Positions 1 to 11,178 are shown, counted from the stretch's first letter. The stretch: DNA of 51,419 nt from Zancudomyces culisetae (GCA_001969505.1 LSSK01000044.1:1-51419), one strand, 5' to 3'. Made by a program: numbers and translations. Notes: generated by a model from the letters alone, not told the origin.

Positions 1-231
1 TGTTCTTACCTTTATTTGAAGTCCAGTGTATCCAAAAATGCTCTCCAGATCTCCATAAATGGTATATGTAAAAGTTGGGTGAAACTCTATAATATCTATA
101 TCCTCGTATTCCCCGTCTTGTTCTTGTTGTTGATAATTGTTTTCTCCCTTCTCTACGACAGAGTCATTTGTAACTTTGTTTTCCAAATATTTTTCTATTG
201 CCGCTTTATCCTCGCTGCTAACTATTTCCAT
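1..231 (-). CDS. HAT1: Histone acetyltransferase type B catalytic subunit, 5' exon only (partial)
   Basis: This is the first exon of a minus-strand gene whose remainder lies left of the window. The ATG is at 231-229 and the exon ends at position 10, before a GTAAGA donor at 9-4. It gives 74 codons and an intron in phase 0. After a variable acidic, Gln-rich leader (about residues 1-48) comes the segment FHPTFTYTIYGDLESIFGYT, which matches the conserved N-terminal domain of Hat1 (F-x-P-x-F-T-Y-x-I-[FY]-G ... IFGY-x-G-L). Hat1 acetylates newly made histone H4 at Lys5/Lys12, usually with an RbAp46/48-type partner. The acetyltransferase core is not in this window, so the call rests on the N-terminal signature alone. 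No competing family is known to me with this motif. Confidence 0.82.
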   Translation of the reverse strand, partial: MEIVSSEDKAAIEKYLENKVTNDSVVEKGENNYQQQEQDGEYEDIDIIEFHPTFTYTIYGDLESIFGYTGLQIKVRT

Positions 232-1337
232 TTATGTATTCACAAAATGAGTATATAAAAAGATCAAAAGATTCAATTACACACGCTGAAGAGATAACAA
301 GGTTCAATACATACATAATCTAATCAGGACAGCCTCATTAGAGTTTGTAACCCATTTTGAAGCAGAATTTAGATCGCTCGAGGACATTCTTTTTTTTCTC
401 TCTTTTTTATAGTTTGTATGGTATCCTTCTGTGTGACTTCCGGAACTCCTTTTCAGACTTTGGTATAATTTGCTATGTTCTTATCGTTTTGCGTATTTAT
501 GTTTTGTTATGCACGTTGAATATTATTTTGTCTACTCTGTCGTTACTACATCGAAAAAACACCAAATATTGTATCGATTTTCCTAAATTTTTTTTATACC
601 AAAAATGTAAACAAACATTAGCCAAAAAACATGGAAAATAAGTAAAATAAAAGCTAAAAAACAAAACACTTCAGTTTACAGGTTACGTTTAGGGAAGGGA
701 AAAGAAAGGGTGTCAACACATGAAGTGGGCTAGTGAAGATTTTACAATGGTGAGATCATAGCTCTTGATGAGTGCATCGGTAGCGGCATTGGTAGTGCAG
801 AGCGATACTAATGTGTTTAGTAATACAGTCCGCCTCGTGTGTAGGTGAGTAGTAGCATGAAAAGCAGTTAATCGCTTATCCTCCTCGCAATTTTGACCAA
901 TATCGTCCAACCTTTCTATAGCCATACTGTTATTCTTGATCACTTGGTTCATTTCTTGGGCAACACTCTATTTCATATTGCGAGCTTTAGTCGAGAAACT
1001 ATGGTAAAACAAAATAACTGATATACTTTAGTATTATCCAATGGTAACTCTATTTAGTATTTACATAAATATCTGTGGCCAATAAATGGTGAGTAATATT
1101 TTCACGCACAATATCATTGTACAATTGTGAGTTAATCAAGCAATTGTTAAATAGAGTACAGGTAGCGAGATTGCTTTAAATTCCTTTTTATTCATTCTAA
1201 TTTTGTAATACAAACAGAAAGATCCCTTAAAAAAAAAATCTACAAGAATATCTGTAAACGAGAGTATTTCGAATGGTCGAATGCTAAATATACAACTATA
1301 ATATTTCTCTGTTAATACAATCACGGAAATTGGAAGA
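232..1337. other. Intergenic region between HAT1 and NUF2
   Basis: AT-rich sequence between the two divergent genes HAT1 (-) and NUF2 (+), so it should hold both promoters. The only ORF worth noting is the minus-strand one at 713-952, described separately. Poly(A)/poly(T) runs occur near 385, 590 and 1230. I see no RNA gene or mobile element. Confidence 0.5.
713..952 (-). CDS. Hypothetical small helical protein (doubtful)
   Basis: A 79-codon minus-strand ORF with an ATG at 952. It has a plausible amphipathic helical composition (NQVIKNNSMAIERLDDIGQN near the start) and several Leu/Ala heptad-like positions. I do not recognise the family. The size and helix content would suit a small subunit of a kinetochore or trafficking complex, but no specific motif supports that. 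An upstream AG preceded by CTAAA (about 965-990, minus strand) could be a 3' splice site adding an N-terminal exon, yet I could not find a first exon with matching phase. It may be spurious. Confidence 0.28.
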   Translation of the reverse strand: MNQVIKNNSMAIERLDDIGQNCEEDKRLTAFHATTHLHTRRTVLLNTLVSLCTTNAATDALIKSYDLTIVKSSLAHFMC

Positions 1338-2835
1338 ATGGTTCGAATAAATTATGTGCCGCAGTTGCAAACTGCAGATATTGCATATTCTCTGGATAGA
1401 ATGGGTATAACGATAACAGAAGACGATTTGACTAGACCAACAATTCAGAATATAGAGTATATTTTTGATTCGCTTATGTTTGAGCTTTGCTCATACGATT
1501 CAAATAATGTATTTAGCTATATTCAAGATTACTATCGTCAAACGTTTGATTACCCTGAACCCTTGGAGGAAGTTACAAATTTTTTTATTTTCAAAAAGGC
1601 AATGTAAGCTTCTTTTTTTTTTTACTGTCGTTGTAAAACATATGAAAAGCAAACGATCAGCTGGGATTAACTCTTAGTGGAATAAGATCCAGTGTATGAA
1701 TATCTTGCTCTAAAGCAAAAACACCAGCAAGCAGAAATAATGCTATTATTTATACAATAGGAGTAATTTGATGTGGCAGATAGGGACCGCAGACGTATTG
1801 GTGTCGGATCTGATCAGACCAGATCCGGGGAATATCAAGAAGTTTCTGAGCGAGTCGTGTAATTTTGCAATGTTTAGAGATGAAAGAATGGTTGTATTAG
1901 AGAAATATGCGATGGAAAACGAAAAAAACATGAAAAAATACAAGGCTTTGATTCAAGAAGAGGAAAATCTCATGAAAATGCTGGAGGAATCGGAAAGACA
2001 GCTGGATATAGAGCAACCACAGGTAGCTGAAGAGCTGAAGGCGTTTTCAGAGCTAGAAGGGAAGATCAAGCTGTTACAGCAAAAGCAACATAAACTCGTT
2101 GAGGAGTTAGATCCATTGCGAGAAGACCAAGAGACGATCGAAGAAAGGCTCGTACCGATCCGAAGTAAAGCCAATGAAAACCATAGTCAAATAGCGGAAC
2201 TCAAATCTCAGATCGTATATAGCCCTGAGAAAGTCAAAATGGGGAAAATCGAGCTAAAAAAATCGCTCGAAAATGTCAAGCAGCTTATTAGCACAAAAAG
2301 CGAGTTGCTAAAGCAGTTTGAAAGCGGAAACAGTAGGTTAGAGGAGTTGGAAGTAGATCAGGACCACTTTTATAAAATGGTATTGGAAAACCTGGAAATT
2401 CGCGACAGACGAAAAGAATTGGAGCTTGAGGTTAGCAGTCACAATGAAATTATAACCCAGGCCACATCTGAACTCAACATCATGAAAAACAAGGAGGACA
2501 ACTTAAAGTTCTTTTTGGCAGCATGTATTGAGAAGATTGATCGGTTAGAGGCACAAAAAATCAACAAGGTTGAGTTACTGAAAGAAAAAGTCAACTCAAA
2601 ACATGAGGATAAGATGAAAATAGAAAGCATGATTGAAGAGATTTTGAAAAAGTACGAAGTTGGAATGAAAGATGTTGAGAAGGACAAGACTGATTTCGAG
2701 GCACTCAAAATCCGATTCCAAAACGAAGTGAACGAGGCAAATATGCTCTATACTGATATGAAAAACAGGCTGTCGCTGTACCAAAACGCCATTGGTATGT
2801 CCATTGCAAAGTGTTTGTCGCAATACCACAAATAG
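1338..2835 (+). CDS. NUF2: Kinetochore protein Nuf2 (Ndc80 complex)
   Basis: Two exons, 1338-1603 and 1761-2835, encode 446 aa, close to the 451 aa of yeast Nuf2. The donor GTAAGC and an AATAG acceptor join in phase 2 and create an ATG codon across the junction. Residues 1-130 form the Nuf2 calponin-homology-like head: PQLQTADIAYSLDRMGITI resembles the family's start, and LSESCNFAMFRDERM matches the conserved [LI]SA-x-INFA-[KR]-FR-E-x-R stretch that straddles head and rod. Residues 140-446 are continuous coiled coil rich in Glu, Lys and Leu. Nuf2 pairs with Ndc80 to bind microtubules at the outer kinetochore. The first ORF alone would end with a TAA inside the intron, so the splice is needed to restore the family architecture. 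Confidence 0.88.
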
Positions 2836-3330
2836 ACCAGGCCTGCATTTACTAACATTTTCTTTATTTAACTCTGTACTTACTAGTTCTATTAAAATCT
2901 GGTGTAATCTTTTTTCTGTTACAACTTTAATTACACATTTGTTAATACCTTGGGTAGCTCCAATTTGAAGATAAAAGCACATGTGTCTTTTGTTTGAATT
3001 TGGTGCTTAAGATATGTTGTACTCCTAAATCGAACTCAATAAGTTAATATATTTGTCTTTCTCCTGATGAATACTTGAAACGCAATAGTGTAGTATGGCT
3101 ACTATGATATTAAAACAATAATGAAAATTGAAAGTTGAAATAAACACAAACTGAAGCCAAGATTTTTTATTACTTTTTTTAAAGAAAGAGGGGAGACATG
3201 GAGATAGGCTTGTAACTGACAACAAACCCAAAATGAGGTATAGTGTGGTCGTAATAGTAATAATAATAATAATAATAATGGTAGTGGGAGTAATAGTAGT
3301 ACTAGTAAAAGTTATGAAAAGAGACCCAGA
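2836..3330. other. 3' intergenic region of the convergent pair NUF2 / acyl-CoA synthetase
   Basis: The two genes converge here, so the stretch should hold both polyadenylation regions. It is AT-rich and carries the trinucleotide repeat at 3257-3280 and a further TAG/TAA-rich run to about 3310. Small ORFs here lack any recognisable motif. Confidence 0.5.
3257..3280. repeat. TAA trinucleotide microsatellite
   Basis: About seven tandem TAA units (AATAATAAT...) followed by a degenerate GTAGTAATAGTAGTACTAGTA run to about 3308. It lies just downstream of the acyl-CoA synthetase stop codon, in its 3' untranslated region. Confidence 0.85.
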
Positions 3331-5373
3331 TTATTTCAAGGATGCATACAAGGCGTCAATTTGTTCCTTAAAGTATATCTTGGCTTCATTGCGCTTGAGC
3401 TTCATTGTTGGTGTCAAAATACCGTTTTCAGCGCTAAACATGTTTGTTTCGAGATGAACTGCTCTTGGGCGTTCAAATCCGGCCAGTTTGGCGGCTGCTG
3501 TGACGTTTGAGATTTCGCCCAAGGCTGCCTTGATTATGGCAGGGTCTTTGCACAATGCATTTAAATCCATAGACTTGGCTCTGTCACCGATTACGCTTTG
3601 AGCCCAAGGAATAAAACCTTCTGGGTCTGGAACAACAATGGAGACTAGGTAGTTCTGGAATGAATCACCATAGACAAAGGCTTGCATAAATGCAGGTGAT
3701 CTGGTTATCACATTCTCGATCTTCTCAGGAGCAACGTACTCGCCCTGTGAAAGCTTGAACATATTCTTTTTGCGATCAATGATTGCGAAGGTACCATCAG
3801 GGTTGATTCTGGCAACGTCTCCGGTTGCAAGCCAGCCGCCTTCCAAAAATGTCTCTGCAGTCTTCTCGGGCTCTTTCAAGTATTCAGAAAAGACGTAGTC
3901 GGCTCTGACGCATAGCTCACCTCTTGGGCAGGGCTTGTCAGTTGCAAAATAGTTCATATCTGGTATGTCAACCAGTTTTATTTCCGCTCCTGCTGTTGGG
4001 ACACCAATACAGCCGGATGAAAAATCGTCAAGGTTCTGTGTTGTTGCTATTCCAGCAGTCTCGGTCATTCCATATCCCTCAATAATGGTGCAGCACAGAC
4101 TGATTCTTAAAAAGTCCATTACCTTTGCATCAAGAGGTGCACTGCCTGTAACGATAAATTCCATTCTTGAGCTGAGGGCAGCCTGCATCTTCTTGAAAAT
4201 AATTCTATCCCAGAACCAGTGGAGATTACCATTGCCTGCTCTCATGTTTTCAAGCTTGGCAGCAACAGCTTTTCTAGCCAACATTCCCTTAAGTCCAGGT
4301 GCGTGGATTGAGGCTGCAGCTAGCCTATCGTAAATGCGGTTGAGAAGTCTTGGGACTCCGCACATGACTGTAGGTTGAAGAGCTTGCGAATCCTCAACGA
4401 CTTTTGTGATGTCTCCAGAGAAGTATCCAATCGATCCTGCTGCCAATGTAACCGAATTCTCTATATTTCTGTCGTAACAGTGAGCCAAAGGCAAGAAGGA
4501 GAGGTAGACAGCACCAGGCTTGATGCCTCCTGTCATATTTACTGCCTTTGCTGATGTTGTATATCCCTTATGTTTTGTGAGAGCACCCTTTGGATTTCCT
4601 GTAGTGCCTGAAGTGTACAAAATTGTGTAGTAATCATCTGGCTTTGGGGGACAGTGGGGAATTGGGTTCTTTACTCCTATCTGTTCAACTTCATCGAATG
4701 AGTATAATTCAATGTTTTTGGAAGCGGCCCATTCCCTCAGTAATTTGATTGAATTGACATTGAAAGGTGATGGAAGCCCAATGCCTTCGTTTTCCAGGCC
4801 AAAAGAGTCCATGGAGACGATTGTTCTCAATTTTGGAATCTTATCAGTAATACTCAGCAATTTTGAGACTTTATCCAAGCTACAGAAGAGCAAGGGACTC
4901 TCAGAATGGTTCATTATGTATTCAATCGATGACTCACCAAGTGTATCGTACAACGAGACACCCTGTAATGACTGTGTGATTGCAGCCTTTTCTGTAATAT
5001 TCCACTCTGGACGGTTGGTGGAGTATATCGCAACAGGCCAGTTTCGGGGTGCATCTCCGGTAATTCCATGAGCCTTCTTGTAGATATAAATTATACCGCT
5101 GGCCAAGTTTGTCACTCTTTTACCTGTCTCTGCATAAGTTTGGAATTTATAAGCTCCATGCTTGTTAGTAACTGGGTCATAAACTCTTTCACCAATGTAT
5201 GGACTATTTGGGGAATTTTTCACAGAGTTCCAAAAAATGTCATAAACTGTTTGGATATGAGGTAGTGCCTTGAATTCCAAACTATCCTTGTTTGCAAGGT
5301 TTCTGTATATAGCAGACTCTCCCTCCCTTTGGGAGTTTGGAACGGCGTAGCTCAGCTGTTTGATTTCAGGCAT
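3331..5373 (-). CDS. FAA1: Long-chain fatty acid-CoA ligase (Faa1/Faa4 type)
   Basis: A single-exon gene of 680 aa, close to the usual fungal length (about 695-700). It converts free long-chain fatty acids to acyl-CoA with ATP. The AMP-binding P-loop YTSGTTGNPKG sits at residues 253-263. The adenylation motif GYGMTETAG follows in the middle. Near the C-terminus is the fatty-acyl-CoA-synthetase signature: TGDVARINPDGTFAIIDRKK, then NMFKLSQGEYVAPEKIE. The N-terminal part (YGERVYD-like region, PNSPYIGERVYDPVTNKHG) resembles Faa1/Faa4 rather than the very long-chain enzymes. No signal peptide is seen. The C-terminus ASLK is not a canonical peroxisomal SKL, so a cytosolic or lipid-droplet/ER enzyme is more likely. 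The start at 5373 is the first ATG. The FAA1 versus FAA4 symbol cannot be decided from the sequence. Confidence 0.93.
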   Translation of the reverse strand: MPEIKQLSYAVPNSQREGESAIYRNLANKDSLEFKALPHIQTVYDIFWNSVKNSPNSPYIGERVYDPVTNKHGAYKFQTYAETGKRVTNLASGIIYIYKKAHGITGDAPRNWPVAIYSTNRPEWNITEKAAITQSLQGVSLYDTLGESSIEYIMNHSESPLLFCSLDKVSKLLSITDKIPKLRTIVSMDSFGLENEGIGLPSPFNVNSIKLLREWAASKNIELYSFDEVEQIGVKNPIPHCPPKPDDYYTILYTSGTTGNPKGALTKHKGYTTSAKAVNMTGGIKPGAVYLSFLPLAHCYDRNIENSVTLAAGSIGYFSGDITKVVEDSQALQPTVMCGVPRLLNRIYDRLAAASIHAPGLKGMLARKAVAAKLENMRAGNGNLHWFWDRIIFKKMQAALSSRMEFIVTGSAPLDAKVMDFLRISLCCTIIEGYGMTETAGIATTQNLDDFSSGCIGVPTAGAEIKLVDIPDMNYFATDKPCPRGELCVRADYVFSEYLKEPEKTAETFLEGGWLATGDVARINPDGTFAIIDRKKNMFKLSQGEYVAPEKIENVITRSPAFMQAFVYGDSFQNYLVSIVVPDPEGFIPWAQSVIGDRAKSMDLNALCKDPAIIKAALGEISNVTAAAKLAGFERPRAVHLETNMFSAENGILTPTMKLKRNEAKIYFKEQIDALYASLK

Positions 5374-7473
5374 CTCTATCGCAATTGCTTCTCTTATCTC
5401 TCGTTTTCTTTTTTTAAAAAAAATTAATTGTTTCTTGGGCTCTTATCTATCGCCTAGAATATATCTTGGTGTTATAGTAGAAAATATTTATCGATCACTG
5501 ATTTTGACTTGTCTGGAGGCTATTTATAAATGTTTCTCTAAACTGGTATTGTTTTAAAAGCTATTTGGCTTTTTCCTTTACCCAAATTTGAAATTCTCGA
5601 ATAAGTGTAGTTCCTCTAATCAGCCATTTGTTTCCTTTTTTTTTCAGATTGTTAGATTTGTTGCTTCAATAAACATGTTTCTATTTGAGAATCCAGCTCT
5701 GACCCTTTATTAATTTTTATCACATGCGTATAAAACGAGCTTTTTAACAGAGGAAGGTCACATTTCCAAACATATGAAACACTTTTTCCTTTTCAGCTGA
5801 GGAATAGTTCCTAAAGGTCAAATGGGAAACTAGAATAGAGAATGGAATTGATAGCCAACAAATGTTTTGGTTTGTATTTTTTCAAGGACAATTCTTGACA
5901 ATGGTAAAACATTTCCAAAGGCTTTACATGTGCATGTAACTGGGGCTGTTAATGCCCCAAATCTGACATGGATAAAACAAAATGCATATCTTTTTTTTTG
6001 GTGTGATTTTTTTAATAATTGTCTGGAGATAGCAAAAAGGAAAAAACAAGCCGGTTTAATGCGGAAATACGACTTTCTGCGGTTAAGGAAATTTTGGTAA
6101 CCAAGAACAGGTTGAAAATACTCGCTAAAAAAGAACAACCAACCATATCTCAAAGTACATGACGGATTCTATTATGTAAGTTCATGAGCTCCAATTTAAA
6201 AAGGGATGTAACAGGTTTTGCGACCAATTTGAACTTTGGTAATTTGTTCCAATGCCCAGAGAATAAAAAACCTGAGAAGCGCGGATAACCTCCGAGATAG
6301 ATTTCTAATAGCTTGTTAATCGCACTTTTCACGCTTGTTAAAACAATGGGCATCATGGATCTTGTTTTGGAAATTCGAGAAATAAGACTAACAGCGTCTT
6401 TAAGGGCTGGCAAAATGAGTGGTATTTTCAAAGTGTAAAGATGCCTTACTACTTAGTTAGCCAGGATCAATATACCAGAAAAAAGATGCTTTTTGTAGAC
6501 ATTTTGCTTTTGATGGTACAAGGAAGTTAACATAAATTTGATATATAATATTGATGAGAATCAAACAGGCTATATTTGAAGCTTACACTTTGGTACTTGC
6601 AAAAATGGTCGAAATATACTGTTTGTTATTTGTTTTATTTGTTGAAACACACAATGCATGTGTTATAGTTGGTCGCCGATCAGTTGACCTCCCCCCCATG
6701 AAAAACATACCCTCCCCTCCCCTCCCCCGAAAACATAAAATGTGAGATGTAAATAGAGGATTACTCTAGCATGTATATGTTATATACTTTGCGGCTCACT
6801 AAACTTGTACCGTAGGGCTGGGAATTTTTTTTTGCACTTTACCTCTAGGTAACTTTCATGTACCATCCTCCTATACACTAATTAGAATTAGCATCTTTAT
6901 CAAACAAGCAATAAAAAACATTCAACCCTACCAAGCGCCGAATGTCGAAAATTTGTAGCCCTGAGTGTGAGGTGATGGGATATTCAAGGCGGGTCTACTT
7001 TCTAAAACTTTCTCAATGGTGATGTAGTTATTGATATTTACACTGATTAAACTGCATTTAGCGTTTTGCTTCTGGTATTAAGCCCATTAAAGAACTGGAA
7101 TCGATTGAGAAATTAAACATTGCTAATCGATTCGCGAATTTTAAAAATAAACAAAGACAATAAATAAAAAAACTCAAAAAAATCAGCGGCAAATATAAAC
7201 AAACACTAGTGATTTGATAGCTAGAAGGTATTTAAAAGGGCAAAGAGTGCGAACTGGTTCTTTGTCCGATATTTCAAAGCCTCATAGCATCAACATATAA
7301 AGGGAAACCAATAGTGACTAAAGTGCTCGCAATTAAGGAAATAAGGTAGTGGAATACCCGACTTTAATCGTCACAATATCTCGATCCATGGTTTTTTCCC
7401 TTGGAAGATACATCGATGGGCAACACAAATAAGCATATAGATCAATGAATTAGGCAAACTACAATAGATATAG
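5374..7473. other. 2.1-kb intergenic region, no gene recognised
   Basis: Separates the divergent acyl-CoA synthetase (-) and TVP15-like gene (+). A T7A8 junction at about 5409-5423 lies just upstream of the synthetase ATG and is a likely nucleosome-excluding promoter element. Minus-strand ORFs at 5830-6153 and 6150-6431 have no recognisable domain or credible start context. A striking C-rich tract is at 6710-6728 (separate entry). No transposon ends, tRNA or target-site duplications were seen. Confidence 0.5.
6710..6728 (-). other. Potential G-quadruplex / i-motif
   Basis: On the plus strand the sequence is CCC-T-CCCC-T-CCCC-T-CCCCC. The minus strand is therefore four G-runs of 3-5 separated by single-base loops, the tightest canonical G4 layout. 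A further C7 run is just upstream at 6691-6697. It lies in the intergenic region about 750 bp upstream of the TVP15-like gene. Confidence 0.7.
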
Positions 7474-9290
7474 ATGAGGGAATACTTTAATTATAGACTC
7501 ACATTGTTGGTATTCAGCGTATTAAACATACTCTTATGTTTTTTATTGCTCGTAACAGGTGTGGTAAATATTGTAAATACTCATTCTTCAAGCATAATAG
7601 TATATAATGCTTATACCATGTAAGTAGTCATAAAAAAGTAATATTAGGTTGCTCTTTACTCAGCTGTTTATTTTTTTTTAAAAAAAAAGAGAGAAAAGAC
7701 TATTATTGTCCTGTTTATAAATGGGGGAGGGGGGATTTAAAGCCTGCTGGTTGATAGGGGAAAAAAGAGTGATGTCTAATTCTTACTTTAATTGTATTAT
7801 CTATTAATAATAGAATCATAAGCACGGTCATGATTGTATCGGAATTTCAAATCCCTGAGTTTGTCATGGAATACATGAAGTTTTTGTTAACTTTTAAAGG
7901 GAGGGCTTTGTTTTATACGTTTTTTGGGTGTCTATTGTATTCCAAATCACTCTTCAATATTATTTCTAGCTTAACAGTTGTAACAGCAGGGATAGCACTT
8001 TTCCTAATCTCGTGGACTGATTTGTTGCCTCCAGAGTTTGGCCTGATATACAATTTTAGCATGTGGATGGATTTCACCGACATAAAAGACAGTGTGGTAG
8101 GGAATGGCGTAAAAAAGGGTGGATCTGGGAACTACTTGGAGTCTATGGTCCCCAAAAGCGATAGTATCACGCAGCGCAGTGTTAGGAGCGAAAGAGCTAT
8201 AGATAGGCGTACAGATATGGATCCAGAGGTATTCGACTACCAAACATACAGAGGCTCTTATGATGAAAATGTTGGATGCATTAGCAGACATTTCTACAAG
8301 AATGCTAATGCTAACGAAACTGTAGCAATAGACACTAGAAGGGATGCGTATTTTTTAAATACAATGGGGGATAAATTGGGGAAAACATTCCCTGGTGAAC
8401 ATATAGGCACTGGCAATGCTGTCAATTACCACCGATTTGGGGGGATATTAAGAAATTCGAGTGTACCAGGCACCAATTTGCAGGACTCAAATAAAAGGAT
8501 AAACAGACTCCAACCGATAGATTTATCCGAGGAAACAACACAGCTGTATGGTACCTACGAGGCTCATGGTTCCTACCATGTTAACACATATAACAAAAGT
8601 ATTACACAGCATACCAGAGACATACTAGAATATAAAGGAGTGGATAATTTCATAGACAAGTCTGGTAGTGATGAGAGAAAGACTGCAGATAGTTATGCCG
8701 TGGGGCTCGACAAAAGTGAGTTATGCTTTGAAAATGTTACAGGATCATTGATGGCTAACAAGGACAACGGACTAGTTAAATTTGCCTCGCAAAAGGCGGT
8801 AGCTTTGCACAACCATGCGTACACAGAGAGAACCGGTGATTTAATGGAGGATAAGGCGTCTTCCCTTTTACACAATGAGAGGAGCCCGTCTTCACCCTTT
8901 TTAAGTGGTCAATCCACCAGAGTGTTTGAGGAGAAAGCTACACATACCAAGGAACCCGAGAATGATAAAGTTTTGAATAAGCGCAATGAGCTTTCACGTG
9001 CATCTATACCATTGTGGCACGAGGAGATGGCTATTCCAGAGGGCGAACGTGTGCAATCTGACAGTGTTCAGAATACCATCGGACGACACAATCAAGAAGA
9101 TAGCTATAATACACTTGGGAGTCTACATTCAACTATGAATGAAAATGGTATATCGAATGGTACGCATAGTCTTTATGGGTCTAGTAGCCCTCCGAGGACC
9201 AAGTGTTATGAACCATACTCAAATAGTGGTTTATTGTCACAACTCAGCATCATTAGCGGTGAACTAGACTCAGAATTACCCAATCATTAA
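7474..9290 (+). CDS. TVP15 / COPI-associated-type membrane protein with a long C-terminal tail
   Basis: Two exons: 7474-7619 and, with the preferred TAG acceptor, 7814-9290 (540 aa). An in-frame alternative acceptor at 7822 would remove three residues. Exon 1 encodes a first hydrophobic segment (TLLVFSVLNILLCFLLLVTG) and ends in IIVYNAYT. Exon 2 continues with a second segment ending in EFQIP, then the diagnostic FKGRALFYTFFGCLLY and two more hydrophobic stretches. Four helices in about 120 residues with an A-Y ... E-F ... G-R-[AG]-L-F-Y-x-F-x-G pattern is the COPI-associated/Tvp15 layout, a late-Golgi vesicle family. The family is normally only about 140-180 aa. Here about 420 polar residues follow, with no domain I recognise, rich in Ser, Asn, Thr and charged residues. 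The tail is presumably cytosolic and disordered. Confidence 0.72.
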
Positions 9291-9778
9291 TGTAATAACG
9301 TTTTAAAGTACATGGCGCAAGTGGTTGGCTTTGCGCAGCCCACCATTGGAGAACATGTTTCAATACATATGAATATCGATATCCCAAAAAAAATAAATCG
9401 GGATTTTATTCATTACTTTATCGCTATTTTTTTCTTGTAAGTTGAACATTATTATCGCGTTTACTGATATTATGCTGGGCGTTGGAATTGCTCAGTGAAT
9501 ACTTTTGTTGAAATATTCGCGTGTTTATCTTTATCTATATCCTTATTGTTTTTTTGTTTGTTTTTTTTTTGAAGGTTACAAATGTAGTTATGGAATGAAA
9601 TGCAGATACTAGCACATACTGGATGAAGTCTTGTGTTGCTTGTAACCGGATGAGCGAGTTGTGGTTCCAAAAGCAGCAATTTTCAATTTTAAAATTTTAT
9701 TGGTGTAGATAAATGGCAATAAGAAAAAACAAAAATAATTAATAAATGGCTGTTAGCTACAAATTAAAATATATAGGT
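9291..9778. other. 3' intergenic region of the convergent pair TVP15-like / LSM12
   Basis: AT-rich and gene-poor. It holds a perfect 6-bp-stem hairpin (GCGCAA at 9315-9320, TTGCGC at 9331-9336, 10-nt loop) about 25 bp after the TVP15-like stop codon. A minus-strand ORF at 9470-9679 has no recognisable features. Confidence 0.45.
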
Positions 9779-11178
9779 TTATGAAGAGCCCAGTTTTCGC
9801 TTTTCGCCACGTAGCTATTAAGAATTGCAGATAAAAAACAATGTTATTATTATTATTATAAAAGTTCAAAAATAATGATATTCATTTAATCATGAAGGCT
9901 AGATTAGACAGGATTGTGTGAGGTGTACTTACAACTATTTGAATACGACTAAGTGATGACGAGCTGTTTGATAGGGCTAGACAATTATCAACGTCATAAG
10001 GGGGCTCAATAAGTACTTCGTCCAAAACTACAATTTTTTCACCAACCCAACGACATGGCATCCTAAATAAAATACAAGATTATATAATGTTAAAATGAGT
10101 ATGTATAGTTTGTTATTCCTCGTGCATACAAGAGAGTTGCTAAAACTTACGTTTTGCTTAAGGAATCAAAGATATCTTGAGCATACTTTGATACACCAAC
10201 TCCCACTTTCTGGTTTTGAATATCGGCTTCTGCTAATGCTTTTTTATTAGCCAATCCTAGTTTGTCTATTGGTAGCTTTTTAAGTTGTGGAAGCACAAAG
10301 GGTTCAGCAACAGTCCCACCAGGCTGGCTGTTGCTTTTGAGTTCGGATTGATCCTTCACAGCACTGTTAATGATTGATTCATTAGTTCCAGTGTTGCTTG
10401 CGTATTTCACAACATTTAATTCGCGGATGTTATTCGTAAATACCATGGTGACTTCGGCAGTGGTAGGATGCTGGTTACTATGTCCCATCAAGTGGAATGT
10501 CGGTTCTTGTGTCGGATCGTAGTTGGATTTTTTTGTGGTATCCAAAGGGGCTTTACTCATCAACACAATAACACCAATCATCACTTCATATGCAAACACC
10601 ACACCCACTACCTCACTATTGTCGCAAAGTCTGATCCAAACCTTATCTCCGACATCAAACTCAACCGACTTTGTCGATACGCTTCCTCGTGCTGCTGAAC
10701 CTTCCGTACTACCCCGGTTATAAAGTGGGGTTGGCGAGTGTGAGCTTGTACTTCCCAGTGGTGTTCCAGTTCTTGAACCTCTATTTATTTCAGAATGTTT
10801 TCTTGCTTTGTTCTCCCCCATAAAAAACCGCTGACTATTCCTCTTCTTATCTCTAGACACAGATATCCAACTCTCGTCCTCTGTACCTCCATTCTCATCC
10901 ACCCCTCTTGCACTTACCCCTGCCCCAATCTCCTCAATATTTTTGTAGCTGTTGCCTATTGAGCGTCTGTTAGGGTTTCCAGCTTCTTGTCGCTCAGATT
11001 CCCTGCCTCCACCTGGCACCTCAGAAGTTTTCTGACTTCTTCTACCCGTTTCTTGTTTTTTAAATTCATCTTCTCCTTTTTTTAGCATAGATTCCTTGTT
11101 CGATCGATCGTTATCTCGATTCCCATGTTTTAGCTCTTCCCTGTGAGGTCTCCGGGAAGTTGCTGCTCTATAGGACAT
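9779..11178 (-). CDS. LSM12: LSM12-like protein (Lsm domain plus anticodon-binding-like domain)
   Basis: Three exons on the minus strand: 11178-10151, 10062-9933 and 9814-9779, encoding 397 aa. Donors are GTAAGT twice and both acceptors are TAG. All phases agree. Residues 1-170 are basic, polar and probably disordered (RGG/Ser/Arg-rich). The Lsm-like fold starts at about residue 172 (VEFDVGDKVWIRLCDNSEVV). The anticodon-binding-like domain holds the family hallmark PCRWVGEKIVVLDEVLIEPP encoded by exon 2, and exon 3 supplies the terminal LRGEKRKLGSS. Lsm12 proteins associate with ataxin-2/Pbp1 and polysomes. Typical members are about 190-210 aa, so the N-terminal extension nearly doubles the size. 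An ATT/TTA microsatellite sits in intron 2 near 9843-9860. Confidence 0.87.

Noticed and set aside
5830..6431. Minus-strand ORFs in the spacer left of the TVP15-like gene
   Set aside because: No recognisable domain, biased toward Phe/Lys/Leu as random AT-rich frames are, and no supporting splice sites.
9326..9345. U4 snRNA-like 5' end (GGCTTTGCGCAG)
   Set aside because: Similarity ends after about 12 bases and the following sequence lacks the U4/U6 pairing and 5' stem-loop; it is better explained as a 3'-UTR hairpin.
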